Assembly (NCBI GenBank): GCA_013289855.1
Contig: JABCZD010000001.1
Span: 560,184 to 624,183 of the forward strand
DNA: 64,000 nucleotides
Source: Acidobacteriota bacterium
GTDB lineage: Bacteria; Acidobacteriota; Terriglobia; Acidiferrales; UBA7541
Direction: 5' to 3'
In this document: positions 1-8,765 of the stretch, in pieces
Numbering within the stretch: position 1 is the first letter of the stretch
How the letters are laid out: each line of letters begins with the position of its first letter
Position numbers and translations under genes: made by a program
Notes under the pieces: model-generated
Told to the model about the DNA's origin: nothing
Databases searched by the model: none
Seen by the model: only the letters and a program-made list of their open reading frames with translations

Positions 1-1
1 T

Positions 2-307
2 GCGCGGGGCGTGGAATACAAGCAGATGGAGACGGTGGACGACTGCCACATTGTGGTGGTGGATGTGCACTGCCGGTATCAGAAATCGGCGCGATACGAT
101 GAGATTCTGCGCATTCGCACGCGCATCGCGGAAGCGCGCAGCCGCAGCATTACATTTCAATACGAAATTTGGCGCGATGCGGACCAACAACTTCTTGCTA
201 CCGGTGAAACCAGGCACGTGATCTGCGGCAAGGACGGCCGACCAAAACATTTGCCGGAAAAGTATCGCGAGCTTTTCGCCGTGGCAACACACGTTGAAGC
301 CGATTGA
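2..307 (+). CDS. Acyl-CoA thioesterase, YbgC/4-hydroxybenzoyl-CoA thioesterase type (5' truncated)
   Basis: Only the C-terminal ~100 residues are present; the reading frame is open to the left edge of the window, so the true start lies outside. The visible part has the strand pattern of a hot-dog fold thioesterase: VEYKQMETVDD, then VVDVHCRYQKSARYDEILRI, then FQYEIWRDADQQLLATGETR and a tail around LPEKYRELF. These match the second half of YbgC-like acyl-CoA thioesterases, which hydrolyse acyl-CoA in the cytoplasm. The catalytic Asp is expected in the missing part. hutH follows after 63 bases on the same strand. The substrate cannot be told from this fragment. Confidence 0.75.
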   Translation, partial: ARGVEYKQMETVDDCHIVVVDVHCRYQKSARYDEILRIRTRIAEARSRSITFQYEIWRDADQQLLATGETRHVICGKDGRPKHLPEKYRELFAVATHVEAD

Positions 308-370
308 AACGCCTGCTGAGATGCTGCGCGAACGAGCGAACTATCCCATGAACGAACAAAGGAAAGCCGC

Positions 371-1921
371 ATGACTATTGCCCTAAGCGGCAACGAACTT
401 ACGTTTGAACAGTTGTACGCGGTAGCCACTGGCGGCGAATTGGTATCGCTGGCGCCGCTAGCGGTGGAACACATGACCGCATCACGAACGGTCGTGGAGC
501 GGTTGGTCGCCTCGGGCGCCACGGCTTATGGAATTAACACTGGCTTTGGCAAGCTCGCGTCGGTGCGCATTTCCACGGAGCAGGTGAAACAGTTACAGGT
601 GAATTTGGTGCGTTCGCATGTATGCGGCGTAGGAACTGCGCTCAGTGAAACCGAATCTCGCGCGATGATGCTACTGCGCGCTAATGCGCTGGCCAAGGGA
701 TTGAGCGGCGTGCGTCCCATCGTGGTGGAGACGCTGTGCGCAATGTTAAACGCGCAGGTGCATCCCATAATCCCTTCGCAAGGGTCCGTGGGGGCGTCCG
801 GCGATCTCGCTCCGTTGGCGCACCTCGCAGCCGTAGCGATTGGCGAAGGTCGTGCGACGTATCAAGGAAGGATCATGCCTGGCGGCGAGGCGATGCAGCG
901 CGCGGGCATTGCGCCTCTGGAGCTGCAAGCCAAGGAAGGCCTCTCGCTGCTAAACGGCACGCAAGGCATGCTGGCGCTGTTGAGCCTGGCGCTGGCGGAG
1001 GCGGATATTCTCACAGATACGGCCGATGTGGCCGCAGCGCTTTCCCTCGATGCGCTGCGCGGCAGCCCGGGAGCGTTTGATGCGCGCATCATGCACGCCC
1101 GCGCGTACGCCGGAGCGGCGCGAACCGCGCGGCACCTGGCGCAATTGAACGAGGGTAGCCAGATTCGCGAATCGCATCGCTCGTCGGAAAAAGATTCTCG
1201 AGTGCAGGATGCTTATAGTTTGCGCTGCACGCCGCAAGTGCATGGCGCGGTGCGCGATTCGCTGGCGCAAGCACGGGAAATGGCCGCTGTAGAGCTTAAC
1301 AGCGCCACGGACAATCCCCTGGTGTTTGTGCGCGAAACTTACGGCAGCGTCGGCAACACCAACAAGTTTGGGGGCGACATCATCAGCGGCGGAAATTTTC
1401 ACGGCCAGCCGTTGGCTATGGCGGCGGATCAGGTGGCGATTGCCATCGCCACGCTCGGTGGTATATCCGAGCGGCGCATCGAGCAGATGACCAATCCCCT
1501 GACCAGTTTGTTGCCCGCATTTCTCACGCCGGAGCCAGGACTAAACTCCGGGTTCATGATCGCGCAGGTCACCGCTGCGGCGCTCACCAGCGAAAATAAA
1601 GCGCTGGCCACGCCGCACTCGGTTGATTCGATTTCCACTTCGGGCAATCAAGAAGATTACGTTTCGATGGGCATGAGCGGAGCGCGTCGGCTGTCGCGGA
1701 TGCTGGATAACCTGCGGAATATCCTGGCGATTGAACTGCTCTGCGCTTGCCAGGGGATTGATCTGCTGGAGCCGCTAACCACCGGCACGCTGGCGACGCA
1801 GGCTCATGATTTGGTACGTGCCAAGTCGGCGAAGCTTGTGGACGACCGGCCGCTCGCGGAAGAAATTGCCGCGGTTTCAGCGGTAGTCGAAACGGGCGCG
1901 TTTGCGAAATTGTTAGCGTAG
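371..1921 (+). CDS. hutH: Histidine ammonia-lyase
   Basis: Cytoplasmic enzyme that deaminates L-histidine to urocanate and ammonia, the first step of histidine breakdown. The 516-residue length is normal for the family. The cofactor-forming triad Ala142-Ser143-Gly144 lies in GSVGASGDLAPLAHLA and would cyclise to the MIO electrophile. Other family blocks are YGINTGFGKLASV near residue 55 and NSATDNPLVF near residue 312. The ATG start has an AAAGGA ribosome-binding site 8 bases upstream. No hutU, hutI or hutG is adjacent, so the rest of the pathway must be elsewhere. A related aromatic amino acid lyase is possible, but the overall match favours HutH. Confidence 0.95.
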   Translation: MTIALSGNELTFEQLYAVATGGELVSLAPLAVEHMTASRTVVERLVASGATAYGINTGFGKLASVRISTEQVKQLQVNLVRSHVCGVGTALSETESRAMMLLRANALAKGLSGVRPIVVETLCAMLNAQVHPIIPSQGSVGASGDLAPLAHLAAVAIGEGRATYQGRIMPGGEAMQRAGIAPLELQAKEGLSLLNGTQGMLALLSLALAEADILTDTADVAAALSLDALRGSPGAFDARIMHARAYAGAARTARHLAQLNEGSQIRESHRSSEKDSRVQDAYSLRCTPQVHGAVRDSLAQAREMAAVELNSATDNPLVFVRETYGSVGNTNKFGGDIISGGNFHGQPLAMAADQVAIAIATLGGISERRIEQMTNPLTSLLPAFLTPEPGLNSGFMIAQVTAAALTSENKALATPHSVDSISTSGNQEDYVSMGMSGARRLSRMLDNLRNILAIELLCACQGIDLLEPLTTGTLATQAHDLVRAKSAKLVDDRPLAEEIAAVSAVVETGAFAKLLA

Positions 1922-1926
1922 CGGGC

Positions 1927-1953
1927 TTTGGGGGCGCAGACTTCAGTCTGTGC
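1927..1953. repeat. Short palindromic repeat, copy 1
   Basis: Hairpin with arms at 1934-1941 and 1946-1953 around a TTCA centre, just after hutH. It shares the CTTCAG core with the copies at 7925 and 11672 although the arm sequence differs. It may act as a terminator or as a REP-like unit. Confidence 0.6.
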
Positions 1954-1973
1954 ACTTGCCGTAAACTAGAAAT

Positions 1974-2117
1974 ATGCAGAAACTTCTGCTTGAACTCGGC
2001 GGTCCACTGGTTTTAGCTTTTGTTTTGCTGGCCATCGCCAAATTCGTTCGGGGCCTCATTGAGCGCTTCCGCAAACCCGACGCGAACGCCACCGAAGAGG
2101 ACCAGCACACCGACTGA
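1974..2117 (+). CDS. Possible 47-residue single-span membrane peptide
   Basis: A short frame from ATG to TGA encodes 47 residues. It has one hydrophobic stretch (residues about 8-24, PLVLAFVLLAIA), then a basic segment (RGLIERFRK) and an acidic tail, the layout of a small inner-membrane peptide with a cytoplasmic C-terminus. Codon choice resembles the neighbouring genes. There is no strong ribosome-binding site (only TAGAAAT upstream) and I know no homologue. It lies between hutH and the convergent hydrolase gene. It may be real or chance. Confidence 0.35.
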   Translation: MQKLLLELGGPLVLAFVLLAIAKFVRGLIERFRKPDANATEEDQHTD

Positions 2118-2128
2118 AGTCCGTGCCA

Positions 2129-3145
2129 CTAAACCAACGAAGAGCGCAGAAATGTCAGCATACGATAGCCCGCGACGTAACTGAACGGCGCCAACTCCAG
2201 CGAATAATGGCCACAATGCAGTTCCACGGTTTTTGGCGACGCGCCGTGACGGCGCAGCGCCTCCAGCATCTGCGCGGTTAGCGGCGGCAGGAACGTGGGA
2301 TCGTACTTGCCGTAAACCATGAATGCGTTTTTCCCTGCCCCCATACCACGCTCAACGTACGGCATCGGACTGATGGGCGCCCAGAACTCGCGCAGTTCGT
2401 CCACGGAGACGTGCTGCCGCAGGCCTTCCCACACGTGATTGGTGGTCATACCCTGGCTCACGACGTCGGCAAAATAAGTGGAGACATGAAAGAAGCCGCC
2501 GGCGCGTAATGCGTCGTCATGCACCAGCGTTATGTAGCCGACGGACGAACCAATGCTGGTGCCGAGTATTCCAAGCTTGGTAAAGCCGCGCTGCTCGAGC
2601 CACCGCAAGCAGCGGCGCGAATCCTGGACCGCTTGGCGATTGGCCTGCAAAGTCAGCCCGATGTTCGGACCCACCAACTGATCGGCGCGTTCGTGGCCTT
2701 TAGCCATGCGGCGATTGTGATAAGGCATGCTCAGCTTGAGCGCAGTGATGCCCAGGCGTTGCAGCCACAGGCAGAGGCCATCCTGGCCATGCCACTTGGC
2801 GTTCCAGTTGGGCAGCACCAGCACGGCGGCATCTTTGCTGCGTCCCGGAAAAAGCTGCGCGTGCACGGTATCATTCTCCGGCCACAGAGAATGCAGGCTA
2901 CTGGTAAACGTGAGCACGTTGTCGGCGTCGAGGCGGTAATCGTCGGCGGGAGTGGTGGCAAACCACTCGCGGCTATTCTCGATGGCCCAGGCGGCGTATT
3001 GGCGAACATAGGCGGCCGGGTCGGGTTCGTCCGGGTCGCCGCCAATGTATTCGAGGCCCCAGTCGAAAGGCTGCACGCGACGATTGTCATCGGTGGACCA
3101 GCGGCGGTGTTCGTAGCGGCGGATGCGGCGTTCAAACCAGTTCAT
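2129..3145 (-). CDS. Alpha/beta hydrolase family protein
   Basis: 338 residues with no signal peptide, so probably cytoplasmic. The nucleophile elbow is GTSIGSS (Ser near residue 198). A plausible catalytic acid is in GKYDPTFLP near residue 285, and the histidine is in HCGHYSLELAPF near residue 312. AVLVLPNWNAKWHGQ looks like the strand and oxyanion region. The layout resembles the ABHD18-like group of alpha/beta hydrolases, whose bacterial substrates are unknown. The gene is alone on its strand and convergent with hutH. The family call is firm; a specific activity is not supported. Confidence 0.75.
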   Translation of the reverse strand: MNWFERRIRRYEHRRWSTDDNRRVQPFDWGLEYIGGDPDEPDPAAYVRQYAAWAIENSREWFATTPADDYRLDADNVLTFTSSLHSLWPENDTVHAQLFPGRSKDAAVLVLPNWNAKWHGQDGLCLWLQRLGITALKLSMPYHNRRMAKGHERADQLVGPNIGLTLQANRQAVQDSRRCLRWLEQRGFTKLGILGTSIGSSVGYITLVHDDALRAGGFFHVSTYFADVVSQGMTTNHVWEGLRQHVSVDELREFWAPISPMPYVERGMGAGKNAFMVYGKYDPTFLPPLTAQMLEALRRHGASPKTVELHCGHYSLELAPFSYVAGYRMLTFLRSSLV

Positions 3146-3359
3146 GATTAGGCCAATTACAGTTTACCGTTGCGCGGGCGCCAGCGAAAGGCACGGCGCA
3201 AGGTTCGTGTGCACGGTGGCGGGGATCATCCAAGTCGGCGGCCATCCAGCTTGCCGGGAATCCGGTGTCGAATGCGCAAACCCCTGTAAATGTTAGGCAT
3301 GCGACACGCCTGCGGCCGCGTTTCTTGAGGCTCTCGCGGGACTGTGGCACAGTCCAAAT

Positions 3360-4262
3360 GTGGTCATCTTCTTCTTTTTTCTCTTTGGAATCGTAATCGG
3401 CAGCTTCCTGAATGTGTGCATTTCGCGCATTCCGGAAGGGCTTTCGATTGTTGCGCCGGGGTCGCGGTGTCCGCGCTGCCTGACGCCGATCAAGCCCTAT
3501 GACAACGTGCCGATCCTGGGCTGGCTGTCGTTGCGCGGCAAATGCCGGTCTTGCGCACTTCCTATTTCTCCGATGTATCCCATCATTGAATTGCTTACCG
3601 GGCTGCTTTTTGTTGGCTGCTATTTGACGTTTGATATCACCCCAGCGACGTTCAAATGGCTGTTCTTCGGTTGCCTGATCATTATTCTGGCGGTCACGGA
3701 TTTGCGCGTGCGCATGCTGCCCGACGCCATCAACTGGCCGGGATTTGGCGCCGCGCTAGGCCTGGCCGTATTCATTCCGCCGAACGATGGAACGGCTTCG
3801 TTACTGAGCGGGCGCATCTTCCATTACACGCCACCGCAGCCAGTGCTGGGCGTGGCGGACGCGTTGCTTGGCGCGGCCTTCGGCAGCTTGCTGCTGCTGG
3901 GAGCCTCGGCGCTATATAAACTGGTGCGACACCGCGACGGCATGGGTATGGGCGACGTGAAGATGATGGCCATGGTTGGAGCGTTCCTGGGAATTCGCGG
4001 GGCATTTACGACCATCCTGATCGGCACGCTGCTGGGGAGCGTACTGGGCGTCGCGATTGTCGTGGCGCTATACCTGGTGCGATGGAAACGCGACGTTGCG
4101 GAGCGCGCCGCACGCCGCGGCCTGGGCAAAGCCGCCGAACTGCGCTGGGCCATCGTCAGCAAATATCAGTTGCCGCTCGGGACGTTTCTGGGCATCGGCG
4201 CGCTGCTGGTGGTATTTTTTGCGCCGACGCCATTGTTTGAACTCTTACAGCGCCGGCGTTGA
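3360..4262 (+). CDS. pilD: Prepilin peptidase / N-methyltransferase (type IV leader peptidase)
   Basis: Integral membrane aspartic protease that cuts prepilins after the conserved Gly and methylates the new N-terminus. The N-terminal block GIVIGSFLNVCISRIPEG is diagnostic. Two CxxC pairs (CPRC near residue 39 and CRSC near residue 63) form the zinc-binding methyltransferase domain. The two catalytic Asp are in TDLRVRMLPD and in GMGDVKMMAMVG. About eight hydrophobic segments follow. The start is GTG at 3360; the frame is open upstream, so the exact start is uncertain. It stands apart from the pilus region at 29-49 kb but could serve all its prepilins. Confidence 0.93.
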   Translation: MVIFFFFLFGIVIGSFLNVCISRIPEGLSIVAPGSRCPRCLTPIKPYDNVPILGWLSLRGKCRSCALPISPMYPIIELLTGLLFVGCYLTFDITPATFKWLFFGCLIIILAVTDLRVRMLPDAINWPGFGAALGLAVFIPPNDGTASLLSGRIFHYTPPQPVLGVADALLGAAFGSLLLLGASALYKLVRHRDGMGMGDVKMMAMVGAFLGIRGAFTTILIGTLLGSVLGVAIVVALYLVRWKRDVAERAARRGLGKAAELRWAIVSKYQLPLGTFLGIGALLVVFFAPTPLFELLQRRR

Positions 4263-4295
4263 TCGGAGGCACGCCGCAGCGCAACTCCGTTGACT

Positions 4296-5657
4296 ATGTT
4301 CGCCGCACTCCAAATCGAAAACTCGCAGCACATGTGGACCGTGGCCCTCGGCGGCGGATTTTTGCTGTTCGCCGTTGTCGGCGCGATTTTATACTTGCTG
4401 CGCCGTTTTTTTCAGGACACGCGCGCCGAGCACGCCAGCAGCACCCTGGCCGCGGCACCGCGCACGGAGAATGCCTCGGCATTTATGGCCGCGTCGATGC
4501 AAGGGGTGATTCAAAAACTCCGCGAACAAGAAAGAGAGCTGGAGCGTTTGCATCGCATCGAGAAGGAGCGCGCCGAGCAAACCGAGCGCCTGAGCGAAGA
4601 AGTAACGCGCAACATGCCCGCGGGGTTGCTGGTGGTCAACTCCACGGGAATCATTTCCAGCGCGAATCCGGCCGCGGAACACGTGCTCGGTATCCGCGGG
4701 CTGGGCTTTCGGCGCTACAGCGAGGCCCTTGACGAAGACTCTGAACTCACCGCGCTAGTTGCGGAGTGCCTGAAAACCGGCAAGATTTTTCGCCGCGAAG
4801 AGGTCAAGCATTCCTCGCCTGGAGGCGAAGCGCGGCGCTTGGGCGTCACCATTTCACCGATTCGGCGCGACGAAGGAAAAATCAACGGCGCGATCTGTTT
4901 GCTGACGGACCTCACCGAACTCGCCGCCCTGCAGCAACAGGTGCAACTAAAAGAAAATCTCGCCGCCTTGGGAGAGCTCTCCGCGGGCATCGCGCATGAA
5001 TTCAAGAACGCGCTGGCCACGATTTCTGGTTACGCGCAGTTGATTCGCGGGGAAACACCGGAAGGCGAAGCGCACGATTACGCGCAAAACATTCTAGAGC
5101 AGACGCGCAACATCACCCACGTGGTTACGGAATTTCTGAAGTATGCGCGGCCGCTGGACATCTCAACGGAGACCGTCCCACTGCAGCCCATTGTCGACCG
5201 CGTGGTCAGCGAAGTCGGTGAAGCCATGCCCAAGATCCGCATTCGCAGCGAAGGTCCATTTGGCAGCGTAGCCGGCGACGAGGGCTTGTTGCGGCAGGCA
5301 TTCCTCAACCTGGCGCGTAATGCCGCCGAAGCGTGCGCCGGCGCCGCCAATGGCGGGCGAGTACTGATCCGCGGCGAAGCGGTGCGGCAGAACGACAACG
5401 GTTTTCAGCGGGTTACGATCTTCGATAATGGCACGGGCATTCCAGCTGATGTGCGCGAAAAACTGTTCAGGCCGTTTTTCACCACCAAAGCGAGTGGCAC
5501 TGGACTCGGTCTAGCGGTGGTGCAGAAGATCATTGTGCAGCACGGCGGCCAGGTACGGGCGCGCAACCGGACGGAAGGCGGGGCGGCGTTTATCGTTACG
5601 CTACCGATGAGCAGCGAGGTCCCGGAAGCGGTAGAATCGAAGCAGGTGGAAGCTTAG
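4296..5657 (+). CDS. PAS-domain sensor histidine kinase, NtrB-like
   Basis: 453 residues from ATG 4296; a TTG at 4290 is an alternative start. One transmembrane helix at about residues 14-36 is followed by a coiled coil (about 70-105), a PAS domain (about 105-220), the dimerisation box with the phosphorylated His in IAHEFKN, and the ATPase boxes N (LNLARNAAEA), G1 (DNGTGIP) and G2 (TGLGLAV). It would autophosphorylate and pass phosphate to a response regulator, most likely the sigma-54-type regulator two genes downstream (6528-7916). It starts 33 bases after the prepilin peptidase gene, so the two may be cotranscribed. The signal is unknown. Confidence 0.88.
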   Translation: MFAALQIENSQHMWTVALGGGFLLFAVVGAILYLLRRFFQDTRAEHASSTLAAAPRTENASAFMAASMQGVIQKLREQERELERLHRIEKERAEQTERLSEEVTRNMPAGLLVVNSTGIISSANPAAEHVLGIRGLGFRRYSEALDEDSELTALVAECLKTGKIFRREEVKHSSPGGEARRLGVTISPIRRDEGKINGAICLLTDLTELAALQQQVQLKENLAALGELSAGIAHEFKNALATISGYAQLIRGETPEGEAHDYAQNILEQTRNITHVVTEFLKYARPLDISTETVPLQPIVDRVVSEVGEAMPKIRIRSEGPFGSVAGDEGLLRQAFLNLARNAAEACAGAANGGRVLIRGEAVRQNDNGFQRVTIFDNGTGIPADVREKLFRPFFTTKASGTGLGLAVVQKIIVQHGGQVRARNRTEGGAAFIVTLPMSSEVPEAVESKQVEA

Positions 5658-5697
5658 CGTTTTAAGGCACCAGCCCGCTTTAGGAAGGCGTGAGTCT

Positions 5698-6351
5698 ATG
5701 GTTGGGAAACGCATACAAAGTTTGGTAACGACGATTGTGCTGACGGGCGGCATGGCGGCCGCGGTAGCGGTGATTTTGCCCGGGCGCGCGCAGGCCCAGG
5801 ATCCGGCACAGAATACCGGCGACAGCGTCGCCGATGCAGCGCGGAAATCGCGCGAAAACAAGAAAAACGCCCCCAAGGGAACGAAGGTTTACACCGACGA
5901 CGAGGTGAGCCCGACTCCCGCACCCGGAGCGAGCGCGCAAGCCGCGGCTCCCGCTGCTGACGGGTCCGCAGCGGCGTCTGGTGATGCTCCGGCAGCATCT
6001 GGAAATGGCACCGCAGGCGCGTCCGACCCTAAAAATCCGCAAGGCAGCGCCGGTACAACTGACAAGGCCGATGAAAAGGCCTGGCGAAAGCGTTTTCAAG
6101 CACAGCGAGACAAAATCGCGTTCGCGGAAAAAGAGCTCGACGTGCTGCAGCGCGAGCAGGACAAAGCGCAGGTGCAGTACTATCCGGATCCGCAAAAGGC
6201 GCTAAGCGAAGGCTACACGCGTAAAGACATCAACGACAAAGACGTAAAAATCGCGGCCAAAAAAGACGAGATCGCCAAGCTCAAGCAAGGCCTCGACGAC
6301 ATGGAAGATGAGTTGCGCAAGTCTGGCGGCGATCCCGGCTGGGCCCGCTAA
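5698..6351 (+). CDS. Exported coiled-coil protein of unknown function
   Basis: 217 residues. The signal peptide covers about residues 1-33, ending near GRAQAQ. A low-complexity Ala/Pro/Gly/Ser linker (about 65-125) is followed by a charged helical coiled coil (about 125-212, with KIAFAEKELDVLQREQDK and KIAAKKDEIAKLKQGLDD). AGGAAGG lies before the ATG. No enzymatic motif is visible. The gene sits between a histidine kinase and a sigma-54 response regulator on the same strand, so a role in the same signalling unit is possible, but this is inference from position only. Confidence 0.7.
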   Translation: MVGKRIQSLVTTIVLTGGMAAAVAVILPGRAQAQDPAQNTGDSVADAARKSRENKKNAPKGTKVYTDDEVSPTPAPGASAQAAAPAADGSAAASGDAPAASGNGTAGASDPKNPQGSAGTTDKADEKAWRKRFQAQRDKIAFAEKELDVLQREQDKAQVQYYPDPQKALSEGYTRKDINDKDVKIAAKKDEIAKLKQGLDDMEDELRKSGGDPGWAR

Positions 6352-6384
6352 ACCGCGTCTCGCACGTTCACTCAACAGATCTTC

Positions 6385-6408
6385 GTAGGGCACGGCATGC
6401 CGTGCCCC
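6385..6408. repeat. Short palindromic repeat, copy 2 (GTAG + 20-base palindrome)
   Basis: A perfect 20-base palindrome at 6388-6407 with a GTAG prefix. The same 20 bases recur at 16014-16033. It lies between the exported coiled-coil gene and the regulator gene. Confidence 0.75.
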
Positions 6409-6527
6409 CTTTGAATACCCAGCATCCGCAACACCTCTCCGCGAGCACGCTTTCCTCGTTCTATCCACCGCACACGCTTGGCACGCCGGACCCTGCCTCG
6501 GCATTAAACCGTGGTAGAAACAAAGTG

Positions 6528-7916
6528 ATGGATCCCCTTCTCCTGGTCGAAGACAAAAACGAGCTGCGCGCCATGCTGCACAAGGCGCTGGAGCGCGCCG
6601 GCTACGTGGTGGACGAGGCGCCGGACGGCACGGCGGCGATCCAGAAGGTGCGCGCGCGGCGCTACCTGGTGGTGATTACCGACCTAAAAATGCCCGGGGC
6701 CTCCGGGCTGGACGTGCTGCGCGAAACGAAGCAGGCTGACGCCACTATTCCCGTGATTCTGCTCACCGCGTTTGGCTCCGTGGAAGAAGCGGTCACGGCG
6801 ATGAAGGAAGGGGCTTTTGATTTTCTGCAGAAGCCGGTGGACCTGGATCATTTGAAATTATTGGTGCAGCGCGCCGCGCAACAGCAAGAGTTGCTGCGGG
6901 AAAATCTGCTGCTGCGCGAAGAGTTTGCCACGCGCTATGGATTTCCGCGCATTGTCGGCGAACACGCCGCGATCCGCGAAGTCAGCCAGCAGATTCAGCG
7001 CGTGGCGATTACGGACTCGACGGCATTGCTGCTCGGCGAAAGCGGCACGGGAAAAGAGCTGTTCGCGCGCGCTATACATCACCTATCGCCGCGCCGCGAT
7101 CAGGCGTTTGTGGCACTGAATTGCGCGGCCATTCCCGAGACTTTGGTGGAGAACGAACTTTTCGGCCACGAGCGCGGCGCGTTTACCGGCGCGGCCAACC
7201 GCAAAGTCGGAAAGATGGACCTGGCGCACCGCGGCACGCTTTTTCTAGATGAAATGGGCGACCTGCCGCTGGCCATCCAAGCGAAATTATTGCGCGTGCT
7301 TGAGGAACGCCGCTTTGAACGCGTGGGCGGTACGCAATCCGTGGATGTGGACGTTCGCATCGTGGTGGCCACCAACCGCGACTTGCAAAAATTGGTGGAG
7401 CAAAGATTGTTCCGCGAGGATTTATACTTCCGCATCTCCGCCGTGCCCATGACCATTCCGCCGCTGCGCGACCGCGGCGAAGACGTCCTGCTGCTGGCAA
7501 GTCACTTTCTGGAAAAGTTCAGCCGCGAATTTGGCAAGCCTGGCCTGGAACTAGCGGAAGACGCGCGGGACCGGCTGCTGCACTATCGCTGGCCGGGGAA
7601 CGTGCGCGAGCTCCAGAACACCCTCGAACGCGCGGTGATCCTGGCGGACGGCATGAGCATTCGCGCCGACGGCTTGCAGCTCCCGCCGGCCAAGCCGGAC
7701 GCGGCGATGTTGCCTGTCGGCCTCCTGCCTGAAACATTCCGCTGGGAAGGCACGCTCGAAGATGTTACCGCGCGCGCGGTAAATCACGTGGAACGCGCCA
7801 TGCTGGAAGCCACGCTGCGCGATTGCAAGTGGAACAAGACGCGCGCCGCTGAAGTGCTAGATGTCTCGCCAAAAACACTGCTAGCGAAACTACGCACCGC
7901 AGGCCTGGAAGAATAA
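6528..7916 (+). CDS. Sigma-54-dependent response regulator, NtrC family
   Basis: 462 residues from ATG 6528, where the receiver domain begins (MDPLLLVEDKNELRAML). A longer upstream frame exists but runs through the palindromic repeat and adds no domain. The receiver phosphosite Asp is in VVITDLKMPG. The AAA+ domain has Walker A GESGTGKE, a canonical GAFTGA sigma-54 loop in HERGAFTGAANR, Walker B GTLFLDEMGD and the arginine-finger region. A C-terminal Fis-type helix-turn-helix is at NKTRAAEVLDVSPKTLLAKL. It probably pairs with the kinase at 4296-5657. Targets are unknown. Confidence 0.92.
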   Translation: MDPLLLVEDKNELRAMLHKALERAGYVVDEAPDGTAAIQKVRARRYLVVITDLKMPGASGLDVLRETKQADATIPVILLTAFGSVEEAVTAMKEGAFDFLQKPVDLDHLKLLVQRAAQQQELLRENLLLREEFATRYGFPRIVGEHAAIREVSQQIQRVAITDSTALLLGESGTGKELFARAIHHLSPRRDQAFVALNCAAIPETLVENELFGHERGAFTGAANRKVGKMDLAHRGTLFLDEMGDLPLAIQAKLLRVLEERRFERVGGTQSVDVDVRIVVATNRDLQKLVEQRLFREDLYFRISAVPMTIPPLRDRGEDVLLLASHFLEKFSREFGKPGLELAEDARDRLLHYRWPGNVRELQNTLERAVILADGMSIRADGLQLPPAKPDAAMLPVGLLPETFRWEGTLEDVTARAVNHVERAMLEATLRDCKWNKTRAAEVLDVSPKTLLAKLRTAGLEE

Positions 7917-7919
7917 ATG

Positions 7920-7945
7920 TAGTGGCGGGTCTTCAGACCCGTTAC
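7920..7945. repeat. Short palindromic repeat, copy 3
   Basis: TGTAG prefix and a hairpin of GCGGGTC/GACCCGT arms around TTCA (7925-7942). It lies between the convergent regulator gene and ubiE and overlaps the last codon of ubiE. Confidence 0.65.
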
Positions 7946-8763
7946 TTTGACTTTCTCTGTGTCCTCTGCGTCCTCTGCGTTAGTTTCTTCCCAAGGTGCA
8001 AACACACCGTGCAGAAGGTGTAGGTAGTGAATTCGACCGACGTGTACCCAACCGACGCCATGAGTGCGGACAACGCGTCCGGGCGCAAAAAACGCGACAC
8101 CGACTTCGGCAGGTACTTGTACGCCGCGGTATCGCCAGACAATAGCCCACCAATCCGCGGCAGTACGTTACAAAAATACCAGCGATATACATCGCCAAAA
8201 AAATGGTCCGGCGGTTCAGTAAATTCCAGAATAGCCAGCGTTCCTCCCGGTTTCAGGACGCGATGAATCTCCCGCAGGCCACTGTCGTAGTTTGCCAAAT
8301 TGCGAAAGCCGAACGCGGTAGTCACCAGATCAAAGGACGCGTCGGCAAACGGCAAGCCCAGCGCGTCCGCTTCCAGAAACGGGATGCGCCGTCCACCATT
8401 TCCGCTAACCTGCTGCGCGCTTTTTTCGATGGCGCGCACCAGCATAGGATGGGCAAAATCCGCGCCAATGATCCGCGCTTTTCCGGGACGTGCTAAAGAC
8501 AAAGCCAAATCTCCAGTGCCACAGCAAAGATCCAGCACCAATGCATCGGCGCGATTCAGGATGGGCGCGAGCCTGCGCGTTACGCGGTAGCGCCACACGC
8601 GGTCGAGTTCCAGGGACAGCACGTGATTCAGCAGGTCGTAGCGCGGCGCAATCTGCGTGAACATTTCGCGCACTTTGCTGGAAGCGTCGGATTCACTGGT
8701 CGCGCCTTCGGGCAACGTACCAGTTACGGGAAGATCGGCGAATTTCGCATCAGTCTCAGGCAT
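7942..8763 (-). CDS. ubiE: Demethylmenaquinone/ubiquinone methyltransferase
   Basis: 273 residues. SAM-dependent C-methylation of demethylmenaquinone (and of the ubiquinone precursor where that quinone is made), the last ring step of quinone synthesis. Family marks are VREMFTQIAPRYDLLNHVLS near residue 31, motif I VLDLCCGTGDLAL, and FRNLANYDSGLREIHRVLKPGG with LAILEF near residue 180. The normal end of the family falls near LHLGKK. The remaining LTQRTQRTQRKSK is encoded by a 9-base tandem repeat and looks like a late extension. The gene starts 2 bases after the aroB stop, so the two form an operon. Confidence 0.93.
   Translation of the reverse strand: MPETDAKFADLPVTGTLPEGATSESDASSKVREMFTQIAPRYDLLNHVLSLELDRVWRYRVTRRLAPILNRADALVLDLCCGTGDLALSLARPGKARIIGADFAHPMLVRAIEKSAQQVSGNGGRRIPFLEADALGLPFADASFDLVTTAFGFRNLANYDSGLREIHRVLKPGGTLAILEFTEPPDHFFGDVYRWYFCNVLPRIGGLLSGDTAAYKYLPKSVSRFLRPDALSALMASVGYTSVEFTTYTFCTVCLHLGKKLTQRTQRTQRKSK
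7955..7981. repeat. 9-base tandem repeat (TCCTCTGCG units) at the 3' end of ubiE
   Basis: About three units of TCCTCTGCG, the first degenerate (CTCTGTG). They encode the TQRTQR tail of UbiE. A related degenerate copy is at 62774-62794, outside any gene. Confidence 0.7.
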
Positions 8764-8765
8764 GT

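Noticed and set aside
6402..6527. 42-codon N-terminal extension of the NtrC-type regulator
   Set aside because: It begins inside a palindromic repeat and has no domain; the receiver fold starts at the ATG at 6528.
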